A stretch of DNA of 64,000 bases from Pseudomonas sp. IPO3778 (GTDB lineage Bacteria > Pseudomonadota > Gammaproteobacteria > Pseudomonadales > Pseudomonadaceae), in NCBI RefSeq assembly GCF_013386825.1, contig NZ_JACARC010000052.1:1-64000 (forward strand), given 5' to 3'. This document shows positions 43,223 through 52,656 of the stretch, piece by piece. The notes below the pieces were generated by a model that was not told the origin of the DNA, made no database searches, and saw nothing but the letters and a program-made list of their open reading frames with translations. The translations under genes and the position numbers were made by a program. Within the stretch, counting starts at the first letter, position 1, and each line of letters starts with the position of its first letter.

Positions 43223-45280
43223 ATGCAAAGTCTTTTGTCGCCAGGAATCCGCCTGCTTGGACGTTTCGGATTTGCGCGCAAGTTTCAGATACTGTTTTTT
43301 CTGTTCATGCTGCCCCTGGCGGGCAGTCTGTGGATGATCGCCCAGGAGTACCGCACCAAGCTGACGGTGATTTCCACTGAGCAATCCGGTGTGCGCGAAC
43401 TGCTGGCGCTGGATGCCCTGGACGCCCAGCTCACCGCCCAGCGCAACCTGGCGGCGCGCTGGAAGGCCGCGGATATCCTCCACGACCAGACACCCGCCGC
43501 CAAAGCGGCGATGAACGCCGTCGACACCAACTTCCCCCTGATCCTGCAAAGCGTGCAGGCCTTGGGTGAGGCGCTGAAAGCCCAGAACGCCAGCGCCGAT
43601 ACCCTGGCGCGTTTTGAGGCACTGCAGGCCTCGGTCAAGGGCATGGACTCGCCCTCCCTGCGTACCGTGGGTTGGTGGCCGGATGGCTACGACCGCTTCA
43701 CGTCTGCCCTGAGTGCAATGCAAACCCTGCGTGAGCAGATCACCATGGACGCCGGCTTGATCCTCGACCCCTGGCTGGAAACCTACTTGCTGATGCAGAT
43801 TTCCACCCAGCAGACGCCTGACCTGATCGAGCGAATCGGGCGCATGGCAAGTGTCGGGCAGTCGTCCATCGCCTCGGGGCAGTTCACCTTGCAAAGCCGT
43901 TTGCAGATGCGTGACCTGCGCGGGCGCATCGGTGATGCCCGGGACCAGTTGGTCAAGGCCGCTACCTCCCTCAAGGCCAAGCAATACCCGGGGCTGCAAC
44001 CCTGGATCGGGCAATACGACGACAGCCTGCAACAGTTGGACAACGAGCTGAAAGCCCTGGACGAAGGCGTATTTGGCGGCACCATCAAGCTCGATACCAC
44101 CGCTTTCGAACGCAGCGTGGACGGCATGCTCGGCACCCTGGGCGCATTGCGTAAGCAGTCGCTGACCTCGCTGGATGCGCGCCTGGATTACTACCGCGGC
44201 AGCGCCATCAAGCAGTTCATTCCGGTGGCGGTGACGTTCAGCGTGCTGGCGTTGGCGGCCCTGTACCTGTTCGTGTGCTTGCAGGCCTCGATCCGCCGCA
44301 GCGCCAGTGGTATCACCACCCTGGCCGAGTCCCTGCGTGACGGTAATCTGTGCGTGGAGGTGGCGGTGGAAGGGCGTGACGAACTGGCAGTGATCAGCAC
44401 CGCGCTCAACGTGGCCGTGGTGCAATTGCGCACCAGCCTGCTGGGGGTCAATCACGAGACGCAGCAGTTGGGTTCTGCGGTGCTGACGCTCAACTCCCAA
44501 TCGGGCAGCACGCTGACTGAAGTGGAAGACCAGCAGCAACAGATCAGCCAGATTGCAGCGGCGGCCACGCAGTTGGCCGCGACCTCCATGGGCGTCGCCA
44601 AAAGCTGCGAGCAGGCCTCCGGCAGCGCGCAGAAAACCCGGCAAATTGCCGAGGACAGCAGTCGCGACAGCCAGCGCACCACCGCGAGCATTCAACAACT
44701 CAACCAGCGGTTGACCGACACCGCCGACGCCCTGGAACGCGTCAACCAGCAGGGCCAGCAGATCCAGTCAGTGGTCGACACCATTCGCGGCATCGCCGAG
44801 CAGACCAACCTGCTGGCGCTTAACGCGGCCATTGAAGCGGCGCGGGCCGGTGAGCAGGGCCGGGGGTTTGCGGTGGTGGCCGATGAGGTGCGCAGCCTGT
44901 CCCAACGCACCCAGGCGTCCACGGCGCAGATCGCCGGCACGGTAGACAGCTTGCGCTCCACGGTGAGCCAGGCGGTCACGCTGATGGGCGCGGCGTGCGA
45001 GCAGGCGGTGACCGATGCCGCGTCCGTCACGGGCCTGGGCCATCGCCTGGGCGAGATCGCCAGTGCCGTGCAAAGCGTCACCGATACCCTGGCGCACATC
45101 GCCACGGCGGTTGAGGAGCAGGCGGCTACCGCGGATGAGGTGAGCGGTAATATCCAGCAGGTGGATCAGGCTGCCGGGCGCTTGCTCGACGGCGCGCGGG
45201 CGGTGAATCAGGCAGCGGACAGGTTGAGCAAGGGCAGCCGTGCCTTGAGCGACAACACCGCGCGGTTCCAACTGAGTTGA
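43223..45280 (+). CDS. methyl-accepting chemotaxis protein
   Basis: 685 aa from MQSLLSPGIRLLGRFGFARK; the frame upstream is not credible. Helix 1 is ILFFLFMLPLAGSLWMIAQ and helix 2 is FIPVAVTFSVLALAALYLF near residue 335. A large periplasmic domain of about 300 residues, mostly helical, lies between them. A HAMP-like stretch follows (TLAESLRDGNLCVEVAVEGR). The signalling hairpin GIAEQTNLLALNAAIEAARA is intact. It relays an unknown periplasmic ligand signal to CheA/CheW. Confidence 0.93.
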   Translation: MQSLLSPGIRLLGRFGFARKFQILFFLFMLPLAGSLWMIAQEYRTKLTVISTEQSGVRELLALDALDAQLTAQRNLAARWKAADILHDQTPAAKAAMNAVDTNFPLILQSVQALGEALKAQNASADTLARFEALQASVKGMDSPSLRTVGWWPDGYDRFTSALSAMQTLREQITMDAGLILDPWLETYLLMQISTQQTPDLIERIGRMASVGQSSIASGQFTLQSRLQMRDLRGRIGDARDQLVKAATSLKAKQYPGLQPWIGQYDDSLQQLDNELKALDEGVFGGTIKLDTTAFERSVDGMLGTLGALRKQSLTSLDARLDYYRGSAIKQFIPVAVTFSVLALAALYLFVCLQASIRRSASGITTLAESLRDGNLCVEVAVEGRDELAVISTALNVAVVQLRTSLLGVNHETQQLGSAVLTLNSQSGSTLTEVEDQQQQISQIAAAATQLAATSMGVAKSCEQASGSAQKTRQIAEDSSRDSQRTTASIQQLNQRLTDTADALERVNQQGQQIQSVVDTIRGIAEQTNLLALNAAIEAARAGEQGRGFAVVADEVRSLSQRTQASTAQIAGTVDSLRSTVSQAVTLMGAACEQAVTDAASVTGLGHRLGEIASAVQSVTDTLAHIATAVEEQAATADEVSGNIQQVDQAAGRLLDGARAVNQAADRLSKGSRALSDNTARFQLS

Positions 45281-45347
45281 GGCTGTGTCGACGGGGCAAA
45301 CTGTGGTATTCAGCACGCACCCCTTCGGCGCGCCAGGTACTGTCTCG

Positions 45348-45716
45348 ATGACCTCAGATCCTTTCCGTATTCCCACCGATGCTGAAATCGAAAAGGCGGC
45401 GCGCAACCTGAACTTCCCGTTCCCTGTCGCCTACATTGAGTTCCTCAAGGGCGGCAGCGACGTGGCCAATGCGACGTTCGAGCCGGCGGTTATCCTGCCG
45501 GGCACCACCCATCTCGACTTGTTCGAAATCGCCCAGGCCGCCTGGAACCAGATGGGGGTGCCAAAGGAGTGGTTGCCGTTTATTGAGGACAACGGCGACT
45601 ACTTCTGCGTGTCACAAACCGGGCAGGTTCGGTACTGGTCCCACAATGGCCCGACCCCTGAACGCTGGCCGAGTTTCTCGGCGTGGTTTCAGCAGGTGTG
45701 CGTGGCGTGTGAATAA
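45348..45716 (+). CDS. SMI1/KNR4-family protein
   Basis: 122 aa from MTSDPFRIPTDAEIEKAARN; an earlier ATG at 45285 has no support. LNFPFPVAYIEFLKGGSDVA, the acidic middle and EWLPFIEDNGDYFCVSQTGQ are typical of the SMI1/KNR4 (SUKH) fold. WSHNGPTPERWPSFSAWFQQ closes the domain. Many members are immunity proteins for contact-dependent toxins, but no toxin gene is adjacent here. It might be an orphan immunity gene or have another role. Confidence 0.78.
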   Translation: MTSDPFRIPTDAEIEKAARNLNFPFPVAYIEFLKGGSDVANATFEPAVILPGTTHLDLFEIAQAAWNQMGVPKEWLPFIEDNGDYFCVSQTGQVRYWSHNGPTPERWPSFSAWFQQVCVACE

Positions 45717-45803
45717 GCGGGCGGCTGTCGACGGGTGAGTGGAATGCTCTATCATGAGTTTCCATTCATAAAGGGCGGGTGACTGCCCCCGAGACGCGTT
45801 GCC

Positions 45804-46709
45804 ATGAGAGACCTGCCCCCCACCTCCACATTGCGCGCCTTCGAGGTTGCCACGCGGCACGCCACGTTCACCTCGGCGTCAGAAGAGCTGCATGTCACTC
45901 AAAGCGCCGTCAGCCATCAACTCAAGCACCTTGAAGCGCTCTGGGGCCTGCAGCTGTTCCAGCGCGGCAAGTCACTCAGCCTGACGCCCGCCGGGGCGGC
46001 CCTTGCGCCGATCGTGCGTGAGTTTTTCATGAACCTTGAGGCCACGCTGGCGGACCTGCGGGAGCAAAAGGGCAGGGTGCGGCTCAAGGTCAGTACCACC
46101 TATTCCTTCGCGTTGAAATGGCTGCTGCCGCGCTTGCCGGGCCTGACTCAGCAGCATCCTGAAATACTGGTCACCCTGGACTCCAGTGACAAAGCCATCC
46201 ATTTCTCCGGCGCGGAAGCGGACGTGGCGATCCGCTTCGGCAACGGCAATTACCCGGCGCTGTACTCGGAGTTCCTGTTTCGGGAGCAGATTTTTCCGGT
46301 GGCCAGCCCTGACCTGTTGAAGCGCTTTGGCCTGCCACGCACCCCGGCCGAATTGCTGCGCTATCCCTTGCTGATGCGAGACGGCGCCGACCTGGTGCCG
46401 AAGTGGGAAGTCTGGTTCCAGCACGTCGGGCTGGGAATTTCGCCGCTCAAGGAGAGCGTGCGGTTTGCGGATACCAACATGACGATCGAGGCGGCATTGC
46501 TCGGCCAGGGCATCGCGTTGGCCCGCAGCGGGCATGTGGAATCCGAGCTGAGTGACGGGCGCCTGGTCAAGCTGTTCGAGGTGCCGTTCCCATCCCCCGT
46601 TGCCTATTATTTTGTCTGCCCCAAAGGCCTCGAATCCCAGCCGCACATCGTCAGCTTTCGTGCCTGGTTGATGCAGGAGGCCGTAAAAGCCGGGTTGGCT
46701 TACGAATAA
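45804..46709 (+). CDS. LysR-family regulator, GcvA type
   Basis: 301 aa. MRDLPPTSTLRAFEVATRHA, TSASEELHVTQSAVSHQLKH and LFQRGKSLSLTPAGAALAPI match GcvA-like regulators. The effector domain has LDSSDKAIHFSGAEADVAIR. Downstream on the same strand are an EamA transporter and an SDR gene, with two overlapping inverted repeats in between that may be its site. Confidence 0.92.
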   Translation: MRDLPPTSTLRAFEVATRHATFTSASEELHVTQSAVSHQLKHLEALWGLQLFQRGKSLSLTPAGAALAPIVREFFMNLEATLADLREQKGRVRLKVSTTYSFALKWLLPRLPGLTQQHPEILVTLDSSDKAIHFSGAEADVAIRFGNGNYPALYSEFLFREQIFPVASPDLLKRFGLPRTPAELLRYPLLMRDGADLVPKWEVWFQHVGLGISPLKESVRFADTNMTIEAALLGQGIALARSGHVESELSDGRLVKLFEVPFPSPVAYYFVCPKGLESQPHIVSFRAWLMQEAVKAGLAYE

Positions 46710-46712
46710 AGC

Positions 46713-46738
46713 ATGAGGATTTACTCATTCTTTAATGA
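46713..46738. promoter_or_regulatory. overlapping inverted repeats before the EamA gene
   Basis: ATGAG-GATTTA-CTCAT (46713-46728) overlaps TCATT-CTTT-AATGA (46725-46738), about 50 bases before the transporter ATG. It may be a binding site of the adjacent LysR protein. Confidence 0.4.
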
Positions 46739-46784
46739 GGAGACTTCGTTTCAGTTAAGGCTTCGGTTTGCTTAGGATGGGCCC

Positions 46785-47612
46785 ATGCCTTATCACATCA
46801 TTCTCTTAGTACTCTTTGCCGCCTTACTCCATGCCAGTTGGAACGCGCTGCTGCGTGGCGGCGCCGACCGGCTGTGGTCGATGACGGTCATGTGCCTGGC
46901 CGTCGCCATTGCCAGTGGTGCAATCGCCGTGTTCCTGGAGCCGCCGGCACCCGCCAGCTGGTTCTATGTGGTGCTGTCGGCAGTGCTGCACGTGGGCTAT
47001 AACCTGTTCCTGGTGCGCAGCTACAAGGTGGGTGACCTGGGGCAAACCTATCCGATTTCACGGGGCTCCTCGCCGGTATTGATCACCCTTGGCGCCGCGG
47101 TATTTGCCGGGGAGAGCGTTTCGGCCAGCGCGCTGCTGGGGATTGCCCTGGTGTCTGGCGGCATTGTTTCGCTGGCGTTCAGGGGCCGTCGGCTGGCCGT
47201 TCCCAGCCTGCCATACGCCTTGGGTACCGGGTTTTTCATTGCCGCCTATAGCGTGACAGACGGCATCGGCGCGCGCCTGTCCGGTGCCCCGATGGCCTAC
47301 ACGGTCTGGATGTGCGCCTTGTGGGGTGTGCTGATGCCGGCGGTGTATATCGGCCTGCGCGGGGCGAAGAGTTTGTTTTGCGTGCGGCCCGGCTTCTTCA
47401 CGGCGTTCGCCGGTGGGCTGGTGTCGCTGCTGGCCTACGGCATCATCATCTACGCCATGGCCGGTGCGCCCATGGGCGCGGTGTCGGCGCTGCGCGAAAC
47501 CAGCGTGTTGTTCGCGGCGTTGATCGGTTATTTCTTCCTGGGTGAGACATTGACGGTTCGAAAGGTGCTGGCGTGCGTGGTGATTGCCACCGGCACACTC
47601 CTGATCGGCTGA
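46785..47612 (+). CDS. EamA/DMT-family transporter
   Basis: 275 aa with about ten short hydrophobic helices. It opens IILLVLFAALLHASWNALLR and has two EamA halves, the second ending ETSVLFAALIGYFFLGETLT near residue 240. SYKVGDLGQTYPISRGSSPV is typical of this branch. Such proteins export or import small metabolites across the inner membrane. It follows a LysR gene and precedes an SDR gene; substrate unknown. Confidence 0.9.
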   Translation: MPYHIILLVLFAALLHASWNALLRGGADRLWSMTVMCLAVAIASGAIAVFLEPPAPASWFYVVLSAVLHVGYNLFLVRSYKVGDLGQTYPISRGSSPVLITLGAAVFAGESVSASALLGIALVSGGIVSLAFRGRRLAVPSLPYALGTGFFIAAYSVTDGIGARLSGAPMAYTVWMCALWGVLMPAVYIGLRGAKSLFCVRPGFFTAFAGGLVSLLAYGIIIYAMAGAPMGAVSALRETSVLFAALIGYFFLGETLTVRKVLACVVIATGTLLIG

Positions 47613-47653
47613 CACCCGTAAAGCATTACCCACCACCACATGAGGTTCGCTCA

Positions 47654-48415
47654 ATGGATACTGTTTCGCAGGCACCGGTGATTCTGATAACAGGTGGAAG
47701 TCGTGGCGTAGGCGCCGCCACCGCGCGGCTGGCTGCCGCACAAGGTTACGACGTGGCGATCAGCTTCGTTTCCGACGAGTCTGCTGCCCTCGCGGTGGTG
47801 GCGGATGTGGAAGCGGCGGGGCGCCGGGCGCTGGCCGTGCGCGCCGACAGCGCCGACCCGGAGCAGGTCATTCAGCTGTTTGCGGCGATCGACCGGGCAT
47901 TCGGGCGCATCGATGTGCTGGTCAACAATGCCGGGATCAACGCGTTGCAGTCCCGGTTAGAGGACCTGGATTTTGCGCGGATGCAGCGGATTTTCGCGGT
48001 CAACGCGATCGGGCCGATGCTGTGTGCCCAGCAAGCGGTGAAGCGCATGTCATTTCGTCACAACGGGCGGGGCGGCTCGGTGATCAACCTCTCGTCGGGC
48101 GCGGCGAAGGCCGGCAGCCCCAACGAATACGTGGACTACGCGGCCTCGAAGGGTGCGCTGGAGACCTTTACCATCGGGTTTTCCAAGGAGGTCGCCCGGG
48201 AGGGCATACGCGTCAACTGTATCCGCCCCGGGCATATCTATACCGACATCCACGCCACCGGCGGAGAGCCAGGGCGGGTTGACCGGGTGAAGGATTCGAT
48301 CCCCATGGGCCGGGGCGGTCAGCCTGAAGAAGTGGCGCAGGCCATCCTGTGGCTGGCGAGCGCCGAGGCGTCGTTCATCACGGGGACGTTCCTGGATGTG
48401 ACCGGGGGTAAATGA
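47654..48415 (+). CDS. short-chain dehydrogenase/reductase (FabG-like)
   Basis: 253 aa from MDTVSQAPVILITGGSRGVG. The nucleotide motif GGSRGVGAA is near residue 15, NNAG near 95, the catalytic Ser in INLSSGAAKAG and YAASKGALE (Tyr-x-x-x-Lys) near 163, with the terminal FITGTFLDVTGGK typical of FabG/glucose dehydrogenases. It uses NADP(H) on an unknown alcohol or ketone. It lies 41 bases after the EamA gene and may share its transcript. Confidence 0.9.
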   Translation: MDTVSQAPVILITGGSRGVGAATARLAAAQGYDVAISFVSDESAALAVVADVEAAGRRALAVRADSADPEQVIQLFAAIDRAFGRIDVLVNNAGINALQSRLEDLDFARMQRIFAVNAIGPMLCAQQAVKRMSFRHNGRGGSVINLSSGAAKAGSPNEYVDYAASKGALETFTIGFSKEVAREGIRVNCIRPGHIYTDIHATGGEPGRVDRVKDSIPMGRGGQPEEVAQAILWLASAEASFITGTFLDVTGGK

Positions 48416-48421
48416 GCCAAA

Positions 48422-48459
48422 GGGCGTGGCACCGAGGCTTCCCTCGATAGGCCACGCCC
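48422..48459. terminator. hairpin between convergent SDR and transketolase genes
   Basis: GGGCGTGGC pairs with GCCACGCCC, with an inner CGAGG/CCTCG stem. It lies 6 bases past the SDR stop and 13 before the transketolase stop. Neither side has a strong T run. Confidence 0.55.
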
Positions 48460-48472
48460 GGCCCGCGAGCGC

Positions 48473-50539
48473 TTAGCCGGTGGAGTTGCGCTGGACCTGC
48501 TCTTTGGCCAGCTTCACCACATTCTCCAGGGTAAAGCCGAACTTGGCCTGCAACTTGGGCAACGGCGCAGAGGCGCCAAAGCTGTTCATCACCACCTTGG
48601 CCCCGGTTTGCCCCACGTAGCGGTCCCAGCCCAAGGGGCCGGCCTGTTCCACCACCACGCGGGCCTTCACCGCCGGCGGCAGTACGCTGTCGCGGTAGGC
48701 CTGGTCCTGTTCTTCGAACAGCTCCCAGCTCGGCATCGACACCACTTGCGCCGCCACACCTTCAGCCTTCAGTTGTTCATAGGCGTCTACCGCCAGGCTG
48801 ACTTCACTGCCGGTGGCCATCAGGATCACCTGGGGCTTCTCGGCGCCGGCCAGTACATAAGCGCCGCGAGCGGTGCCCGAAGCCGGGGCGTATTTCGTGC
48901 GGTCCAGGGTCGGCAGGTTTTGCCGCGACAGCACCACACACGTCGGCCGGTGGGTCTGGGCCAGGGCGATTTTCCAGGCTTCCAGGGTTTCATTCGCATC
49001 ACCCGGGCGCAGGGTCAGCAGGCCCGGCGTGGCCCGCAGTTGGGTCAGGTGCTCGATGGGCTGGTGGGTGGGGCCGTCTTCACCCACACCAATGGAGTCA
49101 TGGGTAAACACGAACACCACCGGCAGCTCCATGATTGCCGCGAGGCGAATCGGCGGTTTCATGTAGTCGCTGAACACCAGGAAGGTCGAGGTGTAGGGCC
49201 GCAGGTACGACAGCGCCATGCCGTTGGCAATCGCGCCCATGGCATGTTCACGGATCCCGAAGTGCAGGTTGCGCCCGCCGTAGTTCTCGGCGCTGAAACG
49301 CCCGGCGCCGTCGAAGGTCAGGTTGGTCTTGGTGGAGGGCGACAAGTCTGCCGAGCCCCCCAGCAGCCACGGGATCTGCTGGGCAAACGCATTCAACACC
49401 TCACCCCCGGCAGCACGGCTGGCGACGCCTTTGGCATCGCTGGCAAAGTTCGGCAACTGGTCCTGCCAATGCTCCGGCATTTCTCCGGCGCGCATGCGCC
49501 GCAGCTCATCGGCCAGCTCCGGCTCGTATTGTTCCAGGTGGGACAGGGTGTGCACCCATTGCTCATACAGCGGCGCGCTGCGTTCCAGCAGTGCGTCACG
49601 CAGCACGGTGCGCGCTTCATCCGGCACCCGGAAGCTGGCGTCTTCGGGCCAGCCGTACGCGGCCTTGGTCAGGCGGATTTCTGCTTCGCCCAAGGGTTCA
49701 CCGTGGGCCGAGGCGGTGTTGTGTTTGTGGGGCGAGCCATAGCCGATCACGCTGTCCACCACGATCAGGGTCGGCGCGCCGGTGTTTTTCCGGAAGGTGT
49801 TCAGGGCGTCACTCAGGGCCAGCAGGTTATTCGCATCGGTGACGTGCAAGGTGTGCCAGCCATAGGCCTGGAAGCGCTTGATCACGTCTTCGCTGAAGGC
49901 CAGCTCAGTGTGGCCTTCGATGCTGATGGTGTTGTTGTCGTAGATCCAGCACAGGTTTTCCAGCTTCAAGTGCCCGGCGATGGACGCCGCCTCGCTGCTG
50001 ATGCCTTCCATCATGTCGCCGTCGCCGCACAGGGTGTACACGTTGTAGTCGAACAGCACCCGGTCGTCGTGGTTGAAACGCTTGGCCAGCCAACGCTCGG
50101 CCATGGCCATGCCGACGCTGTTGGCGCAGCCCTGGCCGAGTGGGCCGGTGGTGGTTTCCACGCCGGTGGTCATGCGGTATTCGGGGTGGCCGGGGGTTTT
50201 CGAATCCATCTGACGGAATTGCTTGATGTCATCCAGGCTGATGGCCGGTTGGCCGGAGCGCTTGCCGTGGGCGTCAATCTCCACCACACCCGCCAGGTGC
50301 AGCAGTGAATACAGCAGCATCGAGGCATGGCCGACTGACAAGACAAAACGGTCACGGTTGGGCCAGTCGGGATGCTCGGGGTGGTACCGCAGGAAGCGGC
50401 TCCACAGGGTGTAACCGACGGGCGCCAGGCCCATGGGCGTGCCGGGGTGGCCGGAGTTGGCCTTCTGCACGGCGTCCATGGCCAGGGTTCGAATAGTGTT
50501 GATGCACTGGGTGTCGACAGCGTTGGCAGCGTGATTCAT
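48473..50539 (-). CDS. tkt: transketolase (paralogue)
   Basis: 688 aa. Transketolase moves two-carbon units between pentose and hexose phosphates using thiamine diphosphate. N-terminal motifs AMDAVQKANSGHPGTPMGLA, LSVGHASMLLYSLLHLAG and TGPLGQGCANSVGMAMAERW are intact. The ThDP fold GDGDMMEGISSEAASIAGHL lies near residue 157. The later half has TGSEVSLAVDAYEQLKAEGV. The N-terminus and the genetic setting differ from the housekeeping tktA of Pseudomonas, which usually lies beside epd/pgk, so this looks like a second transketolase. Confidence 0.9.
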   Translation of the reverse strand: MNHAANAVDTQCINTIRTLAMDAVQKANSGHPGTPMGLAPVGYTLWSRFLRYHPEHPDWPNRDRFVLSVGHASMLLYSLLHLAGVVEIDAHGKRSGQPAISLDDIKQFRQMDSKTPGHPEYRMTTGVETTTGPLGQGCANSVGMAMAERWLAKRFNHDDRVLFDYNVYTLCGDGDMMEGISSEAASIAGHLKLENLCWIYDNNTISIEGHTELAFSEDVIKRFQAYGWHTLHVTDANNLLALSDALNTFRKNTGAPTLIVVDSVIGYGSPHKHNTASAHGEPLGEAEIRLTKAAYGWPEDASFRVPDEARTVLRDALLERSAPLYEQWVHTLSHLEQYEPELADELRRMRAGEMPEHWQDQLPNFASDAKGVASRAAGGEVLNAFAQQIPWLLGGSADLSPSTKTNLTFDGAGRFSAENYGGRNLHFGIREHAMGAIANGMALSYLRPYTSTFLVFSDYMKPPIRLAAIMELPVVFVFTHDSIGVGEDGPTHQPIEHLTQLRATPGLLTLRPGDANETLEAWKIALAQTHRPTCVVLSRQNLPTLDRTKYAPASGTARGAYVLAGAEKPQVILMATGSEVSLAVDAYEQLKAEGVAAQVVSMPSWELFEEQDQAYRDSVLPPAVKARVVVEQAGPLGWDRYVGQTGAKVVMNSFGASAPLPKLQAKFGFTLENVVKLAKEQVQRNSTG

Positions 50540-50728
50540 GGAACCTGTTCTCCATCGGGTGACGATCTACAGTGGAGGGCAGCGTGGGCCAAAGGTTTTA
50601 TGAAATCGTCTGCCCTGCGACGAACGGGGACTCAAACGCGACAGGTTGATCTCAAACATGACAAGAGCCCGCCGGATGGGCTAGCTTCAAAGGGCATTCA
50701 GTCATTGATCTACTTGCGGAGGTACTCC

Positions 50729-50968
50729 ATGCCAGTGAAACACGACCTGTATCAGGACCTGACTTTCACCAAGGAAGACATTCAACAGCGCAGGGCGGGC
50801 GACAATTACCTGGATTCGCTGCTCCACCAATACGACAGCGCCGACAAGGAGGTGCTGGAGCTTGAGTCCTCGAGCGGCGGCGATGAGGAGCTGGAGAAGC
50901 TGAAGAAGAAACGCCTGTTGATCAAAGACAAGATCGTCGAGCAGTTGGAGAAAGCGGCGGCCAAGTAG
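50729..50968 (+). CDS. YdcH/DUF465-family small protein
   Basis: 79 aa from MPVKHDLYQDLTFTKEDIQQ, preceded by GGAGG. Charged coiled-coil sequence with HDLYQDL, HQYDSADKEV and DEELEKLKKKRLLIKDKI fits YdcH/DUF465. The role of the family is not known. It is oppositely oriented to the transketolase, from which it is separated by about 190 bases. Confidence 0.82.
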   Translation: MPVKHDLYQDLTFTKEDIQQRRAGDNYLDSLLHQYDSADKEVLELESSSGGDEELEKLKKKRLLIKDKIVEQLEKAAAK

Positions 50969-51093
50969 AAGATTTGTTCAGAATTGCCTGAAAGACAGCG
51001 ACACCGTCGCTGCCTATCATGCCAACCGTTCGCCCGGCACTGGGGCTCTTAGACGGCGCATGGAATGCGCTGTGGCCGGGCGAACTCTCTCTT

Positions 51094-52461
51094 TCAGGCC
51101 AGCAGCGCGCGCGTGCATTCGTCAATCGAGCGCTGCTGGGTTTCCCCGTACAACGTCAATTCGTCAAGGGTCTGGCGGCCCAGGGCCTTTTCAAACTCGG
51201 CCTGGTTGGCGTTGGCCCCGTAGTGACTCTGCGCCGCATCCCCCAGGTTCGACTGGAAAATCCCCGCCGCGCTCACCGGCAGAAAATCTTCATACACCAA
51301 GGGCTCCACATCGACGTGGCCGGCGGCGATCAGTTCGTCCAGGGTGGCGGCCTTGTCCTGCGCGGCCAAACCCTGCTCGGTCACAAAGTAGCGGAAGTAC
51401 GCCAGCTCCTGTTCACGCATCTGCCGGTGATCGTCGGGAAACGCCTGGAAGTGCTGCTCCATCAATTCGGTGTAGCGCCCGGCGTTGGCCTCATTCGGAA
51501 ACGCCCCCAGTTCATCCCGTGCGGCATTCAGCAGTTGGTCATACAACGCCCGGCCCTTGGGCGTCAGCGCCACGCCGCGTTGTTCAATTTCACCGAAGCG
51601 CGCGCTGTGGCTGCCCTTGGCGTCGGTAAAGGCAATCGCCTCGTCGAGGGCCTTGAAGCTGGTCTGGCGCAGTAAAATCGGGCACTGGCGGCGGGGCGGG
51701 CCTTCGATCACGGCCTTGGGGGTGATGCCTTTGCCGGGCATCGCGGCCTGCACCTGGTCGATGTCCAGGGTGCGCGGCGTCAGGTGGTTGATGTGCGGGC
51801 CCTTGAACGCCACCACGTCGGCGATCAACCGGTGCTGGTCACTCAGTTGCTGGTACTGCGCGGCGGTGACGGTGGCGGTGTGGTGCCAGCGGAAGGTTTC
51901 CAGGGCTTGCTGGATAAATTCTTCGGCATGGGCTGCATCGAGGCCGCCGTCGGCTTCCGCCTGTTGGATCAACTCAAGGGCGCGCGGGGTGAAGATCGAG
52001 CGCTTGGCCAGGGCTGATTGGGCGAAGGCGCGCAGTTCAGGGTTTTCGATCAGTTCCAGGCGCAGCAGGGAGGTGAACACCCGGAACGGGCTGGTTTGCA
52101 GGGCGCTTTCATGCACGGCGCGAAAGGCTGTGGAATGCACCGGAACCCCGGCGGGCGTGAGGTCGTAATAGCCCACCGGCTGCATGCCCATTACCGCGAA
52201 CAGGCGGCCGATGGTCGCCAGTTCTTCCGCGGTGCCCAGGCGGATGGCGCCGTGGCGCTCCCTATCCAGGCGCTGGATTTCCCCGGTGCGCTGCAGCTGG
52301 TGGGCCAACCCGGTGTCGGTTTCCAGTACGCGGGCATTGGTCTCGGCCACCAGTTCCATCAGCGCGCCATACAGCGGCACTTCATCGCGGTACATGTCGG
52401 ACATGGCTCTGGAGAAGCCTTTGCGAATGTCGTCAGGGCTGACAACGCGGGCGGTAGGCAT
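51094..52461 (-). CDS. hglS: 2-oxoadipate dioxygenase/decarboxylase (HglS/YdcJ, DUF1338)
   Basis: 455 aa from MPTARVVSPDDIRKGFSRAM. Converts 2-oxoadipate to D-2-hydroxyglutarate with O2 and iron in D-lysine breakdown. The match to the P. putida enzyme includes MGMQPVGYYDLTPAGVPVHS, ADVVAFKGPHINHLTPRTLD and LLRQTSFKALDEAIAF. Metal ligands are His in PVHSTAFRAV and in HINHL, and Glu in FGEIEQRG. DFLPVSAAGIFQSNLGD is also conserved. No other lysine genes are adjacent. It is divergent from the glucosidase. Confidence 0.9.
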   Translation of the reverse strand: MPTARVVSPDDIRKGFSRAMSDMYRDEVPLYGALMELVAETNARVLETDTGLAHQLQRTGEIQRLDRERHGAIRLGTAEELATIGRLFAVMGMQPVGYYDLTPAGVPVHSTAFRAVHESALQTSPFRVFTSLLRLELIENPELRAFAQSALAKRSIFTPRALELIQQAEADGGLDAAHAEEFIQQALETFRWHHTATVTAAQYQQLSDQHRLIADVVAFKGPHINHLTPRTLDIDQVQAAMPGKGITPKAVIEGPPRRQCPILLRQTSFKALDEAIAFTDAKGSHSARFGEIEQRGVALTPKGRALYDQLLNAARDELGAFPNEANAGRYTELMEQHFQAFPDDHRQMREQELAYFRYFVTEQGLAAQDKAATLDELIAAGHVDVEPLVYEDFLPVSAAGIFQSNLGDAAQSHYGANANQAEFEKALGRQTLDELTLYGETQQRSIDECTRALLA

Positions 52462-52656
52462 AGAAAAATTCCTGGCGGCTGTAGAGATGAAATGCACGGT
52501 TGCCTGATTTTGTTGGGCCGGCCGGCGCCTTGCAAACGAAGATTCCTCTGGACTTCATTCTGCAAATGAATGAGCGGGATGTCGTCAGCTTCACGTGCAT
52601 CTCATCGCCGAAGGGCTCTACACTGGCCGTCACCTCTGAACGCGACGGAAGAATCG

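Noticed and set aside
43205..44698. Long minus-strand open frame antisense to the chemoreceptor
   Set aside because: It covers a clearly functional MCP gene and has His/Gln/Arg-rich mirror composition.
48608..50308. Long plus-strand open frame antisense to the transketolase
   Set aside because: It is a high-GC mirror frame of a well-supported gene with no recognisable domain.
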